Source: an uncultured Pseudomonadota bacterium (GTDB taxonomy: Bacteria > Pseudomonadota > Gammaproteobacteria > Burkholderiales > Nitrosomonadaceae). Taken from it: DNA of 6,118 bases. Below, one piece after another: positions 5,597 through 6,118 of the stretch. The notes under the pieces were generated by a model. That model was not told the DNA's origin, ran no database searches, and saw nothing but the letters and a program-made list of their open reading frames with translations. How positions within the stretch are numbered: the first letter of the stretch is position 1; each line of letters starts with the position of its first letter. The translations under genes were made by a program, and so were the position numbers. The stretch covers positions 1-6,118 of the forward strand of contig CAJBQQ010000103.1 in NCBI GenBank assembly GCA_903957805.1, in the 5' to 3' direction.

Positions 5597-6118
5597 ATGA
5601 ATATTAAAACATGGCTGCCAGCAGCTTTATTGGTGAGTCTAATAATCAGCAGCAACGCATCTGCAGATAGAGTTTTACTCAATGTGTCCTATGATCCAAC
5701 ACGAGAGTTATACCAAGAATTTAATGCCTCGTTCATCAAACAGTGGCAGGCAAAAACAGGAGAGAAGGTAGCCGTTAGGCAATCCCACGGGGGTTCTGGT
5801 AAGCAGGCACGATCGGTAATTGATGGTCTTGAGGCGGATGTGGTGACCCTTGCTCTGGGGAATGACATCAATGCAATCGCTGAGAAGGCAAAATTGCTGC
5901 CTGAAGATTGGCAGAAGCGACTTGCTCGTAACAGCACGCCCTATACCTCAACCATCATCTTCCTAGTGCGTAAAGGCAATCCAAAGGGGGTCAAGGACTG
6001 GAATGATCTGGCCCGACCCGGTGTATCCGTGGTCACCCCAAATCCCAAAACTTCTGGTGGCGCACAGTGGAATTATCTGGCGGCGTGGGAATATGGAAAA
6101 CGAAACTTTGGTGAGGCC
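5597..6118 (+). CDS. sbp: Periplasmic sulfate-binding protein of the sulfate ABC transporter (3' end outside window)
   Basis: The visible 174 residues are the N-terminal half of a protein usually 330-340 long. A signal peptide (MNIKTWLPAALLVSLIISSN, cleavage after ASA at residue 23) sends it to the periplasm. The mature part tracks enterobacterial Sbp closely: LLNVSYDPTRELYQEFN (residues 27-43), QSHGGSGKQARSVIDGLEADVV around 62-83, YTSTIIFLVRKGNPK, DWNDLARPGVSVVTPNPK, and TSGGAQWNYLAAW (152-164). In the known Salmonella structure, sulfate is held by residues in the SYDPT, GGSGKQ and SSGG segments. All three are present here, with Thr replacing the first Ser of the last one. It would deliver sulfate or thiosulfate to a CysTWA-type permease, probably encoded downstream beyond the edge. 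The Sbp/CysP distinction cannot be settled from half a protein. It very likely shares a transcript with the upstream porin gene. Confidence 0.95.
   Translation, partial: MNIKTWLPAALLVSLIISSNASADRVLLNVSYDPTRELYQEFNASFIKQWQAKTGEKVAVRQSHGGSGKQARSVIDGLEADVVTLALGNDINAIAEKAKLLPEDWQKRLARNSTPYTSTIIFLVRKGNPKGVKDWNDLARPGVSVVTPNPKTSGGAQWNYLAAWEYGKRNFGEA

Noticed and set aside
5689..5937. Minus-strand 82-residue frame inside sbp
   Set aside because: It is antisense to strongly conserved sulfate-binding protein sequence.

Overview
The window reads as an ordinary chromosomal stretch from a Gram-negative betaproteobacterium. Protein resemblances (a DUF2863-like N-terminus, TtcA, DUF2784, an alginate-export-family porin, Sbp) and moderate GC suggest an ammonia-oxidiser-like lineage such as Nitrosomonadaceae. 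That placement is an impression from remembered family members, not a search result.

Layout from left to right. (1) 1-114, minus: the first 38 codons of a gene resembling the DUF2863 family, running off the left edge. (2) 115-364: a divergent control region holding a perfect 15-bp tandem repeat built around a TTGTATACAA palindrome, plus a separate 14-bp palindrome. (3) 365-1744, plus: sdaA, a complete single-chain iron-sulfur L-serine dehydratase. (4) 1771-2136, plus: a four-helix DUF2784 membrane protein 26 bp downstream. (5) 2300-3193, minus: ttcA, the tRNA C32 2-thiolation enzyme, convergent with the two preceding genes. (6) 3194-3424: an AT-rich divergent spacer with compact inverted repeats. 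(7) 3425-3658, plus: a small DUF2292/YezD-family reading frame that is easy to miss because it has no ATG, GTG or TTG start ahead of its conserved core. (8) 3804-5558, plus: a signal-peptide-bearing outer-membrane beta-barrel of the alginate-export family. (9) 5597-6118, plus: the first 174 codons of a periplasmic sulfate-binding protein (Sbp/CysP type), cut by the right edge.

The left half is housekeeping: serine breakdown to pyruvate and ammonia, a membrane protein of unknown role, and tRNA modification. The right half looks like the front of a sulfur-acquisition locus. The AlgE-like porin and Sbp are 38 bp apart with no terminator between them, and the DUF2292 frame lies just upstream on the same strand. 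This suggests that the porin carries sulfate or an organosulfur compound across the outer membrane to Sbp and, presumably, an ABC transporter beyond the window. The least explained items are the start-less DUF2292 frame, the porin-sulfate pairing and the tandem operator-like repeat before sdaA. I found no mobile element, CRISPR array, tRNA or rRNA.
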